A stretch of DNA of 64,000 nt, taken from assembly GCA_033558025.1 (NCBI GenBank), contig JAUCEF010000005.1, positions 2,604,001 through 2,668,000 on the forward strand, in the 5' to 3' direction. This DNA comes from Phytophthora sp. 'mugwort'. Its lineage: Eukaryota > Oomycota > Peronosporomycetes > Peronosporales > Peronosporaceae. Positions 42,096-53,698 of the stretch are shown piece by piece (position 1 is the first letter of the stretch; each line of letters starts with the position of its first letter). The notes below the pieces were generated by a model. That model saw nothing but the letters and a program-made list of their open reading frames with translations. It was not told the origin of the DNA and did not search any database. The translations under genes were made by a program, and so were the position numbers.

Positions 42096-43628
42096 ATGAC
42101 GTTGCCGTTTGGTCTGAAGCTGGATGGACTGGCGCTGACGTTCCAGACTGCGGCGATGCTGTGGCTCTGGTGGCGGCAGTCGGAGTCACGCTTCGATGAA
42201 GCCCGGAGGATTAAGGTATGTCGCGCTTACTGACATTGAACCATTCAGATTGTGTGTTCAACCTGTGGGTTGCATCCTATCCAGGAGCTGGAGATCGATG
42301 CAGCCAAGAAGGAGAAAGCCCGAATTGATGAGAGACGAGGTCGTGTAGCTGCAGAGAAGGTAGGAAACTATCGAGACCTTTAGATTGCAAGCCTGGACTG
42401 TACTGAGTGGTTGATGTTTAGGAGCTGCGACGTGTGATGGAGGAGAAGCTGGACACCAGCAAAGGATGCTTCGTACAGCCGGTGGGGACCGTTCATTCTT
42501 GCTTCAAGGTGTGCTTAGGTGCGTAAAAAGTATCCGCTGTTATATTTATTTGATTGTTCAGTGGGATATTCACTGACATCATTTTGCGCTAGGCACTCCT
42601 CGTCAAGGCTCACTTGCACCGTCGACGCGTGCAAAGATTACATTTCAGCGCAATATTTCACCCGATACTTTGGTTGGGTTAGACGATTTCAGCCATGCCT
42701 GGATTGTCTTCGTCTTCCATCAAAACACAAATGGCAAGAACACTCGAGCACACGAGGGCCTCCGATCGGATAGCCATCGGCACACGTTTCGGGTATGAGT
42801 TTGCAGCTTGAACGTTTGTTCAAATGACATGCTGAATTGACAAATATGTATTGCTGTTATGCTTTTAACAGGCCAAAATCTCTCCACCAATGTTGAAGGA
42901 GCGAGTAGGGATTTTTTGCACCCGGTCACCGCATCGACCCAACCCAATTGGTATCACGCTGGCGAAGATTGAGCGCGTCGATATGCGCCAGCGCACGGTT
43001 TACCTCTCTGGTGTTGATTTACTTGACGAGACTCCAGTGCTAGATATCAAGCCGTATATTCCAGGTACAAACAAATTGCTGTACGTGAAAAAAAAAAAAA
43101 CGCTTATACTAATATTTTATTTTCTACTGATCTACTTGGAAGTACAGCTTATGATAGCCTTCCGGATGCACTCACAGCAGATTGGGTATCTTCCCCTCAG
43201 CCACCGATCCAGTACGTGCATAATAGTGTCCTTCTATCATTTCATCTTTATGCACATCCTCTAACGGCAATACTGCACAACATTCCAGAATTAAGTGGCA
43301 GTCGGTCGATTTGATTTCAACTATCCACGAGCTGTCGGAAAAGTCCGTGCATTATCGCGGCGCTCCTAAGACCTTTGCAGCTGCCATCGAAGAAGTATTG
43401 CAAGTCGACGTTCGCAGCAAGTACCAGACTCGTCGGTGGACGTCCCCGGACTACGTGAATTACCAGATTGTGGATAACGTTCGCGTACAGTATCGCTTTG
43501 CCCTCGTGCCCCAACTGTCTCCCAGCATCGAAATTGACACCGCGCAGATTCAGATTTCAGCAGTTGAGACGGTGGAAACTGCTAGCTCTGCACTACTAAA
43601 GACTGACGACAATAGCTCGTCGTCGTAG
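42096..43628 (+). CDS. TRMO: TRMO-like tRNA (N6-threonylcarbamoyl-A37) methyltransferase
   Basis: Seven exons read in phase: 42096-42215, 42285-42359, 42422-42518, 42593-42792, 42872-43064, 43148-43211 and 43289-43628, giving 362 residues. The TsaA-like beta-barrel carries the hallmark RSPHRPNPIGIT, preceded by CFVQPVGTVHS and LDDFSHAWIVF and followed by LDIKPYIP. TRMO methylates t6A to m6t6A in tRNA that reads ACY codons, using S-adenosylmethionine. The N-terminus has a tryptophan-rich hydrophobic segment (MLWLWW) and then a charged coiled coil (about 40-80). The upstream open frame beginning at 42039 is in another phase; a TGA precedes the ATG at 42096, fixing the start. Confidence 0.9.
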
Positions 43629-43783
43629 AGAATATTGTTGGCGCGACCCTGTTCATCAAAATACGGCTTCAACTTACCTCTGGTATCGCATTTCACTAGG
43701 TTCCATTATTCGTTTAAATAGGTCACTAATTTTGACCCCGTCATTTTCGCGCCACCCAGAGAGTGAAGAGGTCCACACCTGTC

Positions 43784-45053
43784 ATGGCCGCGAGCCTCCC
43801 GCCTGCCCCTTCCTGGACTCCTGTTACCCCTAGGTATGTGCTGATGCATTTACGACGTCGTCGCACTGAACCTGATCGATTCTGATCTTCGTATGCTCGT
43901 GTGTGCGTGTAGCGGCTCTAATCCCGACACCAACTCAAAGCCGAGCATGACGCCGTCTACTGGGACCTCTGCTCCTGCTTCACCCCTGAACTCTGGCTCA
44001 GCACCAGAAATAGAAAAGGATGAAGTTTCAGCATCAGTTGGAGCTCCCATTGAGAAGCCTGTTTTGAGTAAGAGCAAGAGACGACGCGATAGAAGCTCCA
44101 AGCCAAAGCTTAAGAAGAAGAAGAAGCAGACGGCGCAATGCATGGGCTACTACATTGACGCCCTGGACAAGAAAATGTTGTGGGCAGAAGCTCGGATTAT
44201 CCAGTGCAATCTGATCACCCAGAAGATCAAGGTGCACTTTGTGGGCTGGAGCAAGAATTACGACCTTTGGACGGACCCCATGTCTATTACGGCACACGGC
44301 CGCTACGCTCGTGAGCTACTGTGTGCCCGTTATGACCTCGAGTGCTATGATCTGACATATCATATGATGTATTTGGTTTTGTTTGTAGCTCGCACGAAGA
44401 AGGACAATACGGTGAAAAGCTGGGATGGCGACATACATCTCTTTGAAGACATGCTGGGTGCGATTGAGGGGGCTACGTTCACACCTGTACCAGTTCCAGC
44501 AGAGAAACAGCATCTCGTCGCTTCAACAACGAGTTCTATTAAGAAGAAGGCCAGCGACAAGAAGAAAGTTCCCAGTGAGAAAGCATTCAGCACTAAATCC
44601 TCGTCTGCTCCTCAACGTGAGAGATCGCACTCGAAAAGAAAAGCTATTGTGGAAAGTCGAAGCGTTAAGAGCGATGCTAAGATGGCTGAAAGTAATAGAC
44701 ACCAACAGGAACGTGTACGAGACTCGAAACGGGCGGGGGAAGTAACGAAGGGCAAGGAGGGCACCGAAGAGAAGGAAGAATCGCTGCGAAACTCCAAAAG
44801 GCAAAAACGAGAGTCACAACGACCAGCTTCTACGACTGCCCCAACAACTGCGAGAGCCCGCTCATTAAAGAAGAAGAGGGCATTCTCTCCGGATCAGCTC
44901 CCGCTGTTTCGCGATCTGGAGCTGGATGATGGCACAGAACTCAATTTCTCGGTGCAGCGCGAGGAAGCACGAGCGGAACAACAGGCCATGCAGAGTTTTC
45001 TTGATACATGCGCTGTGGTCTGGAAGAAACAACTTGCGCAATCTGTACAATAA
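43784..45053 (+). CDS. Tudor-knot/chromo-barrel chromatin-type protein
   Basis: Two exons (43784-43833 and 43913-45053) give up to 396 residues. After a Ser/Pro-rich leader and a basic KKKKK run comes a barrel domain (about 95-150): WAEARIIQCN, then KVHFVGWSKNYDLWTDPMSI. This fits MRG15, MOF or MBT-type Tudor-knot modules that bind methylated histones or RNA. The remainder is charged and low-complexity, with a helical C-terminus. A hydrophobic stretch (YDLTYHMMYLVLFVA, about 44341-44391) is out of place and may be a 60-nt intron: donor GTTATG at 44330, acceptor TTTGTAG. If removed, CA is joined to RTKKD in frame. It is probably a chromatin reader; the complex is unknown. Confidence 0.7.
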
Positions 45054-45342
45054 GACGGGCGAAGGTGGTGAAATAGTGAGATTGATGATGTCATGAGGAG
45101 CTATAAAGAAATTCAGTCAAGTGAAGATATTTTTCGCTGCGGTCACCTTAATATCGCTGGTATATATGAGGCGACAGCATGATCGCACATGGGAATGAGT
45201 CGTCACCGATCGTTTCGAGTCTATTTCTCACGCCTACCGTGCCAAAATGGGCAATATGGACTTGTGTAGATAGTTGCAGTTCTCCCGACTCATTCGGTCG
45301 CCTTCACTCAGAAATCTCGTGTTGGCCCAACAAAGGGCAGGA

Positions 45343-48300
45343 ATGGATGAAATAAAGAAAACTCCGTCACGGCAGCACCCATACGAGAACACCACTCCAA
45401 GCATGCAGCGACGCTATTCGTTTTCTCGTCAAGCAAGCGAAGCAATTGGAAAGGTAAGAAATATCGATTCTCATCATTGCACTAATAACAAGCTCATCAT
45501 CTTTCTTTTAAATGACTGCCGTAGGGAAAACATCAATCAAGTGAACACACAAATACCGGAAAATCTCCTCGCAAAGCGTCTTCGTTTCCGTCGATGACTG
45601 ACGACAATGACTCGCCGGGTTATTGGGATGAATTTCAAGCAAAACATCAAGAAAAACGACAAGAGGAAGCAGCGCCTGCTGTAGAAGTTGAAGTCGTACC
45701 GGAAGCTACAGCAAGCGAATGCGATAATGTGTCGTTGATGCTGGACCTCAACAAACGCTCTGACCATTTTATCGATGATGACAGTGATGGTTCGTACTCG
45801 TCGGTCTGCTCCAATGACGAATATTCCCCTGCGACGTCGTCGGGTGGATCATCTTCGGTCACCTCTAGCTCGCCACTGCTGCGTCGTGAGCCTTCTGATG
45901 CTGGGTTTAAGGTGCTGCACAGTGAAACTAGCGAGCCTTCACCACTGGATAGCACACCTCGCCAAGACAAGCCTCACGAAAAAGTCGACACTGAGATAAA
46001 GTCAAAATTTACCTTGGATATGACACCAGGAGGCATGTTGTCACCAAATCTGAGCCACAACATGCTGCGGACAGCAGAAGATAGTGCAGCTGATAGCGAA
46101 GATGACCTCCCAGATTGGCTGCGAGAACGCATTATACTGTCTCCAGCTGCCTCTCTGACCAAAGCGTCTGTGCGTTCACCACAACAAATCGAGGACGAGA
46201 TTCGCATCGCGGTCGATTCCGCAGCGGCTCGAGTCCAGCAAGAACTTGGCCGTCGTGAGAAGTTTAACAATGAGTTACACTCCGCAGCAACGTACTCACC
46301 GACTCAAACACCAGCAGGCAACCAGTCAGCAACCTCAAAACTGTTTTCGAGCGGTGGAAGCGACTCCGCGAGCCTTGTGCACGAGTCTGATGATCGTTTT
46401 GGTGTCCGAGGTGACGTGCAGATAGCTGATCATATCGTTCCAAATGAAGCAGAACGAGGTGATCTATTGTTATTGGTCGAAGTGATCATAGGCGACGGCC
46501 GAACGGAGACCATTGAAATTCACGAGGGAGACTATCCAGATGCGTTGGCTTCAACGTTCGCACAAAAGCATGCGCTGCAACCTGATGCGGTACTGAAGCT
46601 AAGAGGTTTAATCCAAGAGCAGCTCAATGCTCTCGCTGAAGCAGATTCTGATGAGACCATGCTGCCAGAACAGGCTGTTGCTGATGAATGGGCCATTGAC
46701 GCAGAGTTCGATCAATTCGTGAGTGCCTCACATAACTCTCCAACAGATCATGATATTAGGCATGGAAAACATGGTGTGAATATGCCATCTACAGCTTATT
46801 CGGAGGGTCATTCAAGTGCACCGGAGCAAATGCACGAGCGTGAAAACCATCGCGAGTTCAGCTACAACAATCTCATGGCTAGGTATGGCCATTATTCCCA
46901 GCATAGTGGCAAGGTTGACCCCGAGGGAAGCGGAACGCGTCGCTCTGTATCGGGCGATACGGCTGCATCACAGAGTGTACACGCCATGGCGTACACGCGT
47001 ACTAACGAGCGCTTCTCAGCGTCTTCTTCTGCTCCACCTTTTACATCCATGATTCATACCAGTCGTTCCAGTAGCCTGAAAAAGAAACCCAATCTTGCAG
47101 ATGCACCGGCGTATGAGCGGCTGCACGCTCTAGCCGAGTCAAAAGACAAGTGGATTCAGCGCGCGCAGAAAGCCAAGGAGCTCGAACGGGCTCGAGATGA
47201 GCAGCGAACACATCCTGTCGAGTTGATGGCGGCCAAATCGCGTGAACTCGTTGCGAATCGTACAAACGGAGGTTACGCGCATATCGGTGAGCGCCTCTAT
47301 GACGAAGCATTGTCGGATATAGCCAAAAAAGTGCAGCGACACGAGCGGCGGGTTGAGGAGCGAGAGCAGCAGCAAGATTGGATGTGTCCGAAATGTGCGT
47401 ATTTGAACCAATACACCGACTCTCGATGTCAGAATATCATGGCACTTGCTGGGCAAAAACCAAGAGCGCACCGTGGTAAATCTCCGACTTCGCCACGCTC
47501 TGGACGTCGAGAGACCGCGAGCAGCAGCAACAGTTCGTTTAGTTTCTTAGAATCACACCCGGAAGTTCATTGCGGACAGCCGAAACCTGATCAGCTTTTC
47601 CAGCCAACGCTGCTGACCACTTCAGCCAGTGTTATGAAGGCTGTGTGTGCCAATAAGGAGAAGTCATCGCGGATGGCAACTTTACGACGCCAGCGACACC
47701 AAAGCGCAATGGAGGAGAAGTTCCAGCAAACGTGTCCGTTTAAACCGAAAATCAACCACGTGTCGGAGGAGATTGTGCGTGAAAAGTACGAGACTGCTGC
47801 TGTTGCCGCAGCAGTGCACGGCGAGACTCGTCGACCGCGAAACCCTCATCTTGACCTGTATGAAAATTCCTTCCAGGCTCGCGCCCAGCGCGATGAACGA
47901 GAGGAGCAATACTTCAAGCAGTTTCCGTTCAAGCCGGACATTGGCGTGAATGCGCTCTGGGTAGCACCCGACAAGACCCAGAACGATTTTGTCGAGCGTC
48001 TTGCAGTTGATAAATACCAAGAGCTGGAGCGTAAGCGGGTTGCTCTGCACGACAAGTATGCCCCGGATCGCGATCCTCACACAGGAAAAGAGCTCTTTAA
48101 GCCGGAAATTGGTCGAGCGCCTGCCTTTTCACGGAATAAGCAAGGACTGCCCATTGGAGACTTTTTGTATGCTTCTCACCTTGAACAACAGGAATACCAC
48201 CGCCGCCTACGGGAGAAGAGTCAACGCGAGATAAAGAAAAAATCGCAGCAGACCTTTGTTTCGGAAGCCTCACGCCAAGCGCTTGAACGTCGAAAAGCTG

Positions 48301-49442
48301 ACACGTGCTCGCGAATATTCAAAGCTCTTGTCACTTTGTCTCGTCAACCAGCATCAAGCGACCCGGAATCTGCTGCACCTTCAGAGCTTGGGAAGCAAAG
48401 CAGTGATGAAGTAGCACATGAAGCACAGCCAAGCAAGAGCGACACAGTGATCCCAGACCGGGTAAACCTCCCAGCGTTGCCCAAAGAGATTGCCCGCATC
48501 GTAGCGATCGTATTTGAGTACGCCAATCACGCGCCGATCTCGCGCGATGTCTTCTCGGAGAATATGGATCGCCTTGTGCGCGAGGTACCCGGTATTACTT
48601 ACTCGCAGATTATCGTCCTAGCCGAGCATCTTCATACAGATAGAGGAGGTCGGCATCGCCACCAGTTGCACCACGCGGACCCTGAGCGTGACGCGGCTCT
48701 TGCAGCTGTTGAACAAAAGGAGCTAACGTTTCGTCCAGCAATCGACAAGAACTCGCGTGAAATCGCCACTAAGCATGGTCGTGTATCAGGCTCCAAGGTA
48801 TTCCAGGCGCTCAACCAGTACTATGACCATTACCTTGAGCGCAAGGAGCAGCTTCGCAAGCAGCAGCAGCGCGAGTTTAGGAAGTCACACCCGTTCCGCC
48901 CCACGTTAGTCACGAAGGCGCACCAGCGTGAACCTGCTGCCGCCGCTTTCTACGATAAGATCCGTATGGGTAACTGCGAGGACTTGGGGAACTCAGTGTC
49001 ATGGGGGATTACTGCCTCAATGTCATCCGCCGCAGGATCGCAACGAAACGTGGGTACGTCGGAGCCTCCTCCAGCACCTCTCCAGACGGCACTCTCGAAC
49101 GCGAGACCGTGTGTTCGTCCCATTGAGAGCGAGCGCAGCAGGTTCTACACTGCAGCGATGGCCGATGAAGCGCAGCATGATGAGACAACAGGGAACATAT
49201 CGAGAAGCTCGTCAACCTCTCAACTGCTGGAAGACGCTGAGCTCACGTCACGAGTGCTCGCCGCGCTCGACGAGAAGCCCCCAACGACCGCTCTATCGCC
49301 AACCTCCTCCTCGTATCATCTGAAGAAAACACTTCCAGTCAACGTCGGCTCCAGTCTCTCAGCAGGCAAAGTGTGCTCCGTGCGATCGCCGGAAGACTCC
49401 GCCCTAAGCTCCGACCATCTTCAACCTCTATATACGAACTAA
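45343..49442 (+). CDS. F(K/R)P-repeat coiled-coil protein, possibly flagellar
   Basis: Two exons (45343-45453 and 45525-49442) encode 1341 residues. The N-terminal third is acidic and Ser-rich. A ubiquitin-like-fold stretch (about 345-400, GDGRTETIEIHEGDYPDALA) is followed by charged helices and a RanBP2-like zinc-finger start (about 655, WMCPKCAYLNQYTDSRC). The C-terminal half has repeated F(K/R)P motifs: CPFKPKI, FPFKPDI, LFKPEI, LTFRPAI and HPFRPTL, each in a charged helical context. I associate F(K/R)P repeats and the EGDxPxxLA pattern with flagellar or cytoskeletal proteins of protists; this is inference. The open frame at 45274 begins with TTG, so the ATG at 45343 is chosen. Confidence 0.75.
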
Positions 49443-49546
49443 GCCATTAAGACTTCAACCTTGTTTTTAGCCTTTCATCAACTTCGTATGAAATTGCATA
49501 GGATCGAGGAGTTTTGCTGTCAGTCGAAACCTAATTCGGCGAGCGA

Positions 49547-51868
49547 ATGCGCGCGACCGAGTTGGTGCATCCGGTGAGCGGGACGACGATGGCAACAACG
49601 CGACACAAGACAACGTTCGTGTTGTACGCTTTGGTGGGCGAAGAGCTGGAGCCCGCGCTGGAGAGCAAGCCGCAGCGCGGGCCAGACACCAACTGGAACG
49701 CCTTCGTACTGCCTTTGCCGCCAGCGGGAGGCCGCGTGCGGCTCGAGGACGTGCAGAAGGCGTTCCCTCTGGGCAGCAACTTCCATTTTGCTTTCCGCTG
49801 CGAGGACGGCGCGTACTTGGATCTGACGAACCCGGAGTCGGCTGTTCCGTTCTGCGGCCGCAAGATCCTGGCACGCATCACGCCGCTGGATGAAAAGCCA
49901 AGCGTCGAGTACTTGCACTACGAAGAGTTCCACGAAGCGTCGCCACCCTCAATACCGGCACAAATTTCAGTGGTGGCAAAACTGCGAGCGGAGAGCTATG
50001 GCAGCAGCGCGGCAGAGCAGCATCACCGTGACGACTATGAGGAGTTCGAGTCCACGACCTACGAGTCGCAAGGTAATGGAGAAGCAGAGGCTTATTGAGA
50101 AGCTTGTTGTCGCGATTCTAATGATGTGTGGTGCATAGATGAAGAACCCCTGGCATCGGTTATGCGCTCCCCTTCGCGTGATAAAATGCGGAAGGAGCAC
50201 CAGGAGAGTGACTGGGACCGGAACACCTATCAGAACAGCGGATTCCAGAATGCTGGTGATGATAATTGTGGCTTGCAGTTTAGTCGCGATGATCGATATG
50301 ATTCTAGTGGAGGATCAGGATCCCGTCAGTCGGCCGAATGGACAGAGACAGGCAACGACGCACAGGCTTATCTGCGGAAACAGACCGAGCAAGCGTACGA
50401 TTTTGCTAAGAAAATTTCTATCGAGGATGCCAAGAAGGGGGCGTCAGAAACAGCCAAAAAGGCAAAGAAGTGGGGTGGTTCCTTACTTTCCACGATCAGC
50501 GCAACTATTTCCAATGCCAGTGCCAACATTTCTAAGGTATAAAGTTGCTTATTGTTGCACCGAGGAATGCCAAATACTCACGAAATCCACGACACTCTGT
50601 TGTAACAATGATTACAGAACGAAAACATTCAAGTTGGCGGTGTCACCGTGCAAGTGGTGAGGCTACTCGCCGAGGGTGCCTATGCTCAAGTGCTTTTGGT
50701 GCGGTCATCGGCCACCAACGAAACTTTTGCCCTTAAGCGGATCCTCTGCCAGTCGCAGGAGGTTGAAAGTGACGTGCAGATGGAGCTCCAAGTCTTTCGG
50801 GTACGTATTTTATCGCTTTAACGCTCCTTTTCGAATGACATTTCTTTTTACGATTTGGTTGTTGCCCGTCCAGTCCGTCAAACACCTAAATATCATGCCA
50901 CTTGTGGAGTTTTCTGAGGCACGGGCCCAACAAGGAATGGAGGTACGAATATCTATTTTGCTTGCTCGATGCGTATCGCTTAACCAACATCGCTCGTGTC
51001 CATGCCCATTTCTTTTAGTTTTACTTTTTGGTCCCGTACTTCGAGCGCGGAAGTTTGTGGGATGCAATTAGTGCTGCGTGCCAGTCCTCGTCGCCTCTGT
51101 GGCCGTTCACGCAGCGCACAGCACTGCATCTCTTCCATGGTATTTGCGCGGGTGTGCTCGCATTGCATCGTGCCGGCTTCTGCCACAGAGACATCAAGCC
51201 TCATAATATCTTGCTATCGTCATCGTCCACCGGGGAGGATTTCCTCGCCTATATTCCGGTAGTGACAGACTTTGGCAGCTGCGCACCGATCCGCATAGAG
51301 GTAAATTCGCGTCGAAACTCACTCGAGCTGCAAGATGAGGCAAACCGCAAGAGTTCAGCCCCGTACAGGGCACCCGAACTTTTCGAGCCAACGGTGGATG
51401 TTGCACTGGATGGCCAGTCGGACGTGTGGTCTCTTGGCTGCGTGCTGTAAGTATTGTGCACCATGTGTTTTTCTTGGCGACTTTGCCCACTACCGTGGAC
51501 AAGATTCTAATTATGAACTTGGTGACTTGTGTTGCAATTTAGGTACGCAATGGCATTTGGGACCAGCCCTTTCGAGCACCCGCGAGAGGTATTTGCTTAT
51601 TCCATCTAGACAGCAGTGCTTTGAATACATTAACATGGGGGTTTTGTTTTGAAATGTTCAGGGATTCATGAAGCTGGCATGCTTAAACGGTCGGGTGTCA
51701 TTTCCACCAGAGCAAGGCGGAGTGGTGCACCACCGCGGCACACAATTTACAGCCGAGTTCTGCGACTTCATCCGGGACATGCTGCACACAAACCCCGAGG
51801 AGCGGCCATCAGTTTTGGACGCGCTTGAGTTTACTGAGGAGCTTCTGAATGACGAGATGCGGCGGTAA
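49547..51868 (+). CDS. DIX-domain protein kinase, STK16/NAK-like
   Basis: Seven exons read in phase: 49547-50072, 50139-50536, 50618-50800, 50874-50942, 51019-51446, 51543-51588 and 51662-51868, giving 618 residues (604 from the alternative ATG at 49589). The N-terminus is a DIX domain (about 20-115): VLYALVGEELEP, VRLEDVQKAFPLGSNFHFAF and PFCGRKILARI align with Dishevelled and Axin. A glycine/serine/charged linker (about 130-305) leads to a complete kinase: the lysine in FALKRIL, HRDIKPHNILL, DFGSCAP and APYRAPELFE. The kinase is closest to STK16 (NAK family, membrane trafficking). DIX polymerisation could cluster the kinase. Confidence 0.87.
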
Positions 51869-52114
51869 GAAGACCTTGAAACGTTTTTCCTTTCCATTCT
51901 GCATCGACAACAGTCTCCTTCATCAAGCTTTATAAATATTTCTACAATCAAAGCAGCAAGAACCCCAATTAAAGTTTAGCTTATTCATGTCTAGTTGATT
52001 AACCCCAAAACTCAGCAGCGCGCTTTTGCAAACACGAAAATTGCTTGATGAGAAACGAAGCAAAAGTACGCCGCGATGTGCTCGTCAACCGCGATTTCCC
52101 AGTTGCATAAGAGC

Positions 52115-52747
52115 TTAGGCCATGTAAGCAGCGACGAAGCCCGCAGTCGCCACCAAAGCGGCCGAGATAGCGGTTGTAGTGGTCGCAGCACTGGATCCCA
52201 TGGACGAGCTGTCAGCAGTCGTGCTGCTGGCCGTGGAGGGGGCGTCAGTAGCTCCTACCCCCGCGAACGAGGCTGAGTTCGAGCTCACGCTCCAGTTGGA
52301 GGAACCATTGCTGGAGCCCAAGTCGGTCGAGTTGGTGGGTATGATGCCGCAATAATTGAGCAACTTCTTGGCCGAGTACTGCAGGCCCCAGAGATTATAA
52401 CGGCAATTGGGCAGGTTGTCGTACAGCTCCTGCAGCGCGGCTTTGCAGGACGTTCTGTCGCACATTTCGGTCGCTTCAGCCGTCGTCACCTGCAGCATAT
52501 TGCCAGATTTCGGGTCCTGCGCCTCCTCGCATTGCTCCGCGCGCTGGTTCGACGCCAGAATACCCTCGGCCTCGTTCAGCTGCGTCGTGTTACACTCGAC
52601 GATAGCCGCGAGCTCTGCCGACATGGACGACGAGCCCGAGCCCGTCGTGGACGAGAGTGAGCCGGCGGTCGACGAGACCGAGCTGGACTGCGCCGAGGTG
52701 ACGGCGGCGGTGATGGCCACAAGCAACATGGACGCGAAAGTTCGCAT
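52115..52747 (-). CDS. elicitin-like secreted protein with GPI-type tail
   Basis: The 210-residue protein has a signal peptide (about 1-19), a Ser/Thr-rich leader, a domain with six cysteines spaced like elicitins (ECN, QCEE, MCDR, SCKA, NCRY, NYCG), a long Ser/Thr-rich segment and a hydrophobic C-terminus typical of a GPI-anchor signal. Elicitins and elicitin-like proteins bind sterols and lipids at the oomycete surface and can be recognised by plants. Sterol binding is inferred. The open frame extends to a GTG at 52837, but the ATG at 52747 precedes the signal peptide. A transposon end begins about 50 bp upstream of the start codon. Confidence 0.82.
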   Translation of the reverse strand: MRTFASMLLVAITAAVTSAQSSSVSSTAGSLSSTTGSGSSSMSAELAAIVECNTTQLNEAEGILASNQRAEQCEEAQDPKSGNMLQVTTAEATEMCDRTSCKAALQELYDNLPNCRYNLWGLQYSAKKLLNYCGIIPTNSTDLGSSNGSSNWSVSSNSASFAGVGATDAPSTASSTTADSSSMGSSAATTTTAISAALVATAGFVAAYMA

Positions 52748-52798
52748 AGCGACTACTGGAGAGAGGTCCGAGACGTCGTGGGAATTTCTGAAAATAGA

Positions 52799-52836
52799 GA
52801 GAGGTTTCGAGGGCGCTTTCACTACCACTTCTACCA
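52799..52836 (+). repeat. left terminal inverted repeat
   Basis: It begins GAGAGGTTTCGA, followed by GGGCGCTTTCACTACCAC. Twelve leading bases are identical to the reverse complement of 55353-55364, and the following TTTCACTRCCACT stretch also matches after a one-base gap. Confidence 0.75.
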
Positions 52837-53004
52837 AAAGTGCTGTTTAGAACACCGCTTCCCCTAAACCCCTTCATTACAAAATCCTAGTGAAAGCGCC
52901 AAATGTGGTGACAGATTTCACTTCCCTCACCACCATCCATCCCGCGGCGAAGCTGCTCGCTCAAGCAGGCCCCACAGCACTTTGATTCTCTCAGAAGCGT
53001 TGCA

Positions 53005-53698
53005 ATGGTGGAAGGCAAGCGCAAAAACTTCACAGACGCCGATGATGCGCTTCTTCTAAAGCAAATTATTGCCGAGGCGCCCTTCAAGAGAGGCTACGGC
53101 AAAGTAATGGAGAAGTGGCAGCAGGTGGCAGACACCCTGAATGCATCAGACGTTTTCTCGCGTGACAACCTCAGCGCCAAGACGGCCCAAAATCGCTTTA
53201 ATATACTCCTAGGTACGTGTGAGATGGTCTGTGTGCTCTACTGTGGCTCTACCATTCTCTAATTCGATTATGTGGCTGTCAGAGAGTGCAAGCAATAACT
53301 ACAAGAAGGCGGCCGAGAGCTCGGGCGTCAGCGAAGAGTACGAGCTCAAGCACGAGCTTCTCGACGAACGCTTCTTGCTCGTCGACGAGTCCCGACACGC
53401 GCAGGACAAGGCCAAAGAGGAGACTCGGGCTAAAGCTCTTGCCGCCGAGAAGGCTGGCGAGGTGGTCCGAGAGCTTACCGTTCAGCGCCTGAAGCGGCGC
53501 GACCCGCCTGGCGAGGACGAGAGACCCGACCCAGCCGGAGTCCCAACAAGTTCACGAAGCTGGCGGACGTGCTGCGGGAGCACAAGGAGAAGGAATTAGA
53601 GCTTCGGCGCAAGCAGTGGGAGTAGGAGAGACAAGATCGCCTTGCCGCCGAGGCGCAGCGCCTTCTGCAAATACTTACATTGCTAGTCAAGAAGTAGG
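53005..53698 (+). pseudogene. broken Myb/SANT-like gene of the Harbinger element
   Basis: The first exon (from the ATG at 53005) has a SANT/Myb-like DNA-binding pattern (KRKNFTDADDALLLKQI, then WQQVADTLN and TAQNRFNILL). After a short intron (about 53211-53280) comes a long charged helix. Near 53530 the frame is lost: the continuation (KFTKLADVLREHKEKELELR) lies in another frame, and a TAG at 53623 interrupts it before the natural end (VKK, then TAG at 53696). In Harbinger transposons such a Myb-like partner brings the transposase to DNA. The copy is inactive by at least one frameshift and one stop. Confidence 0.7.
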
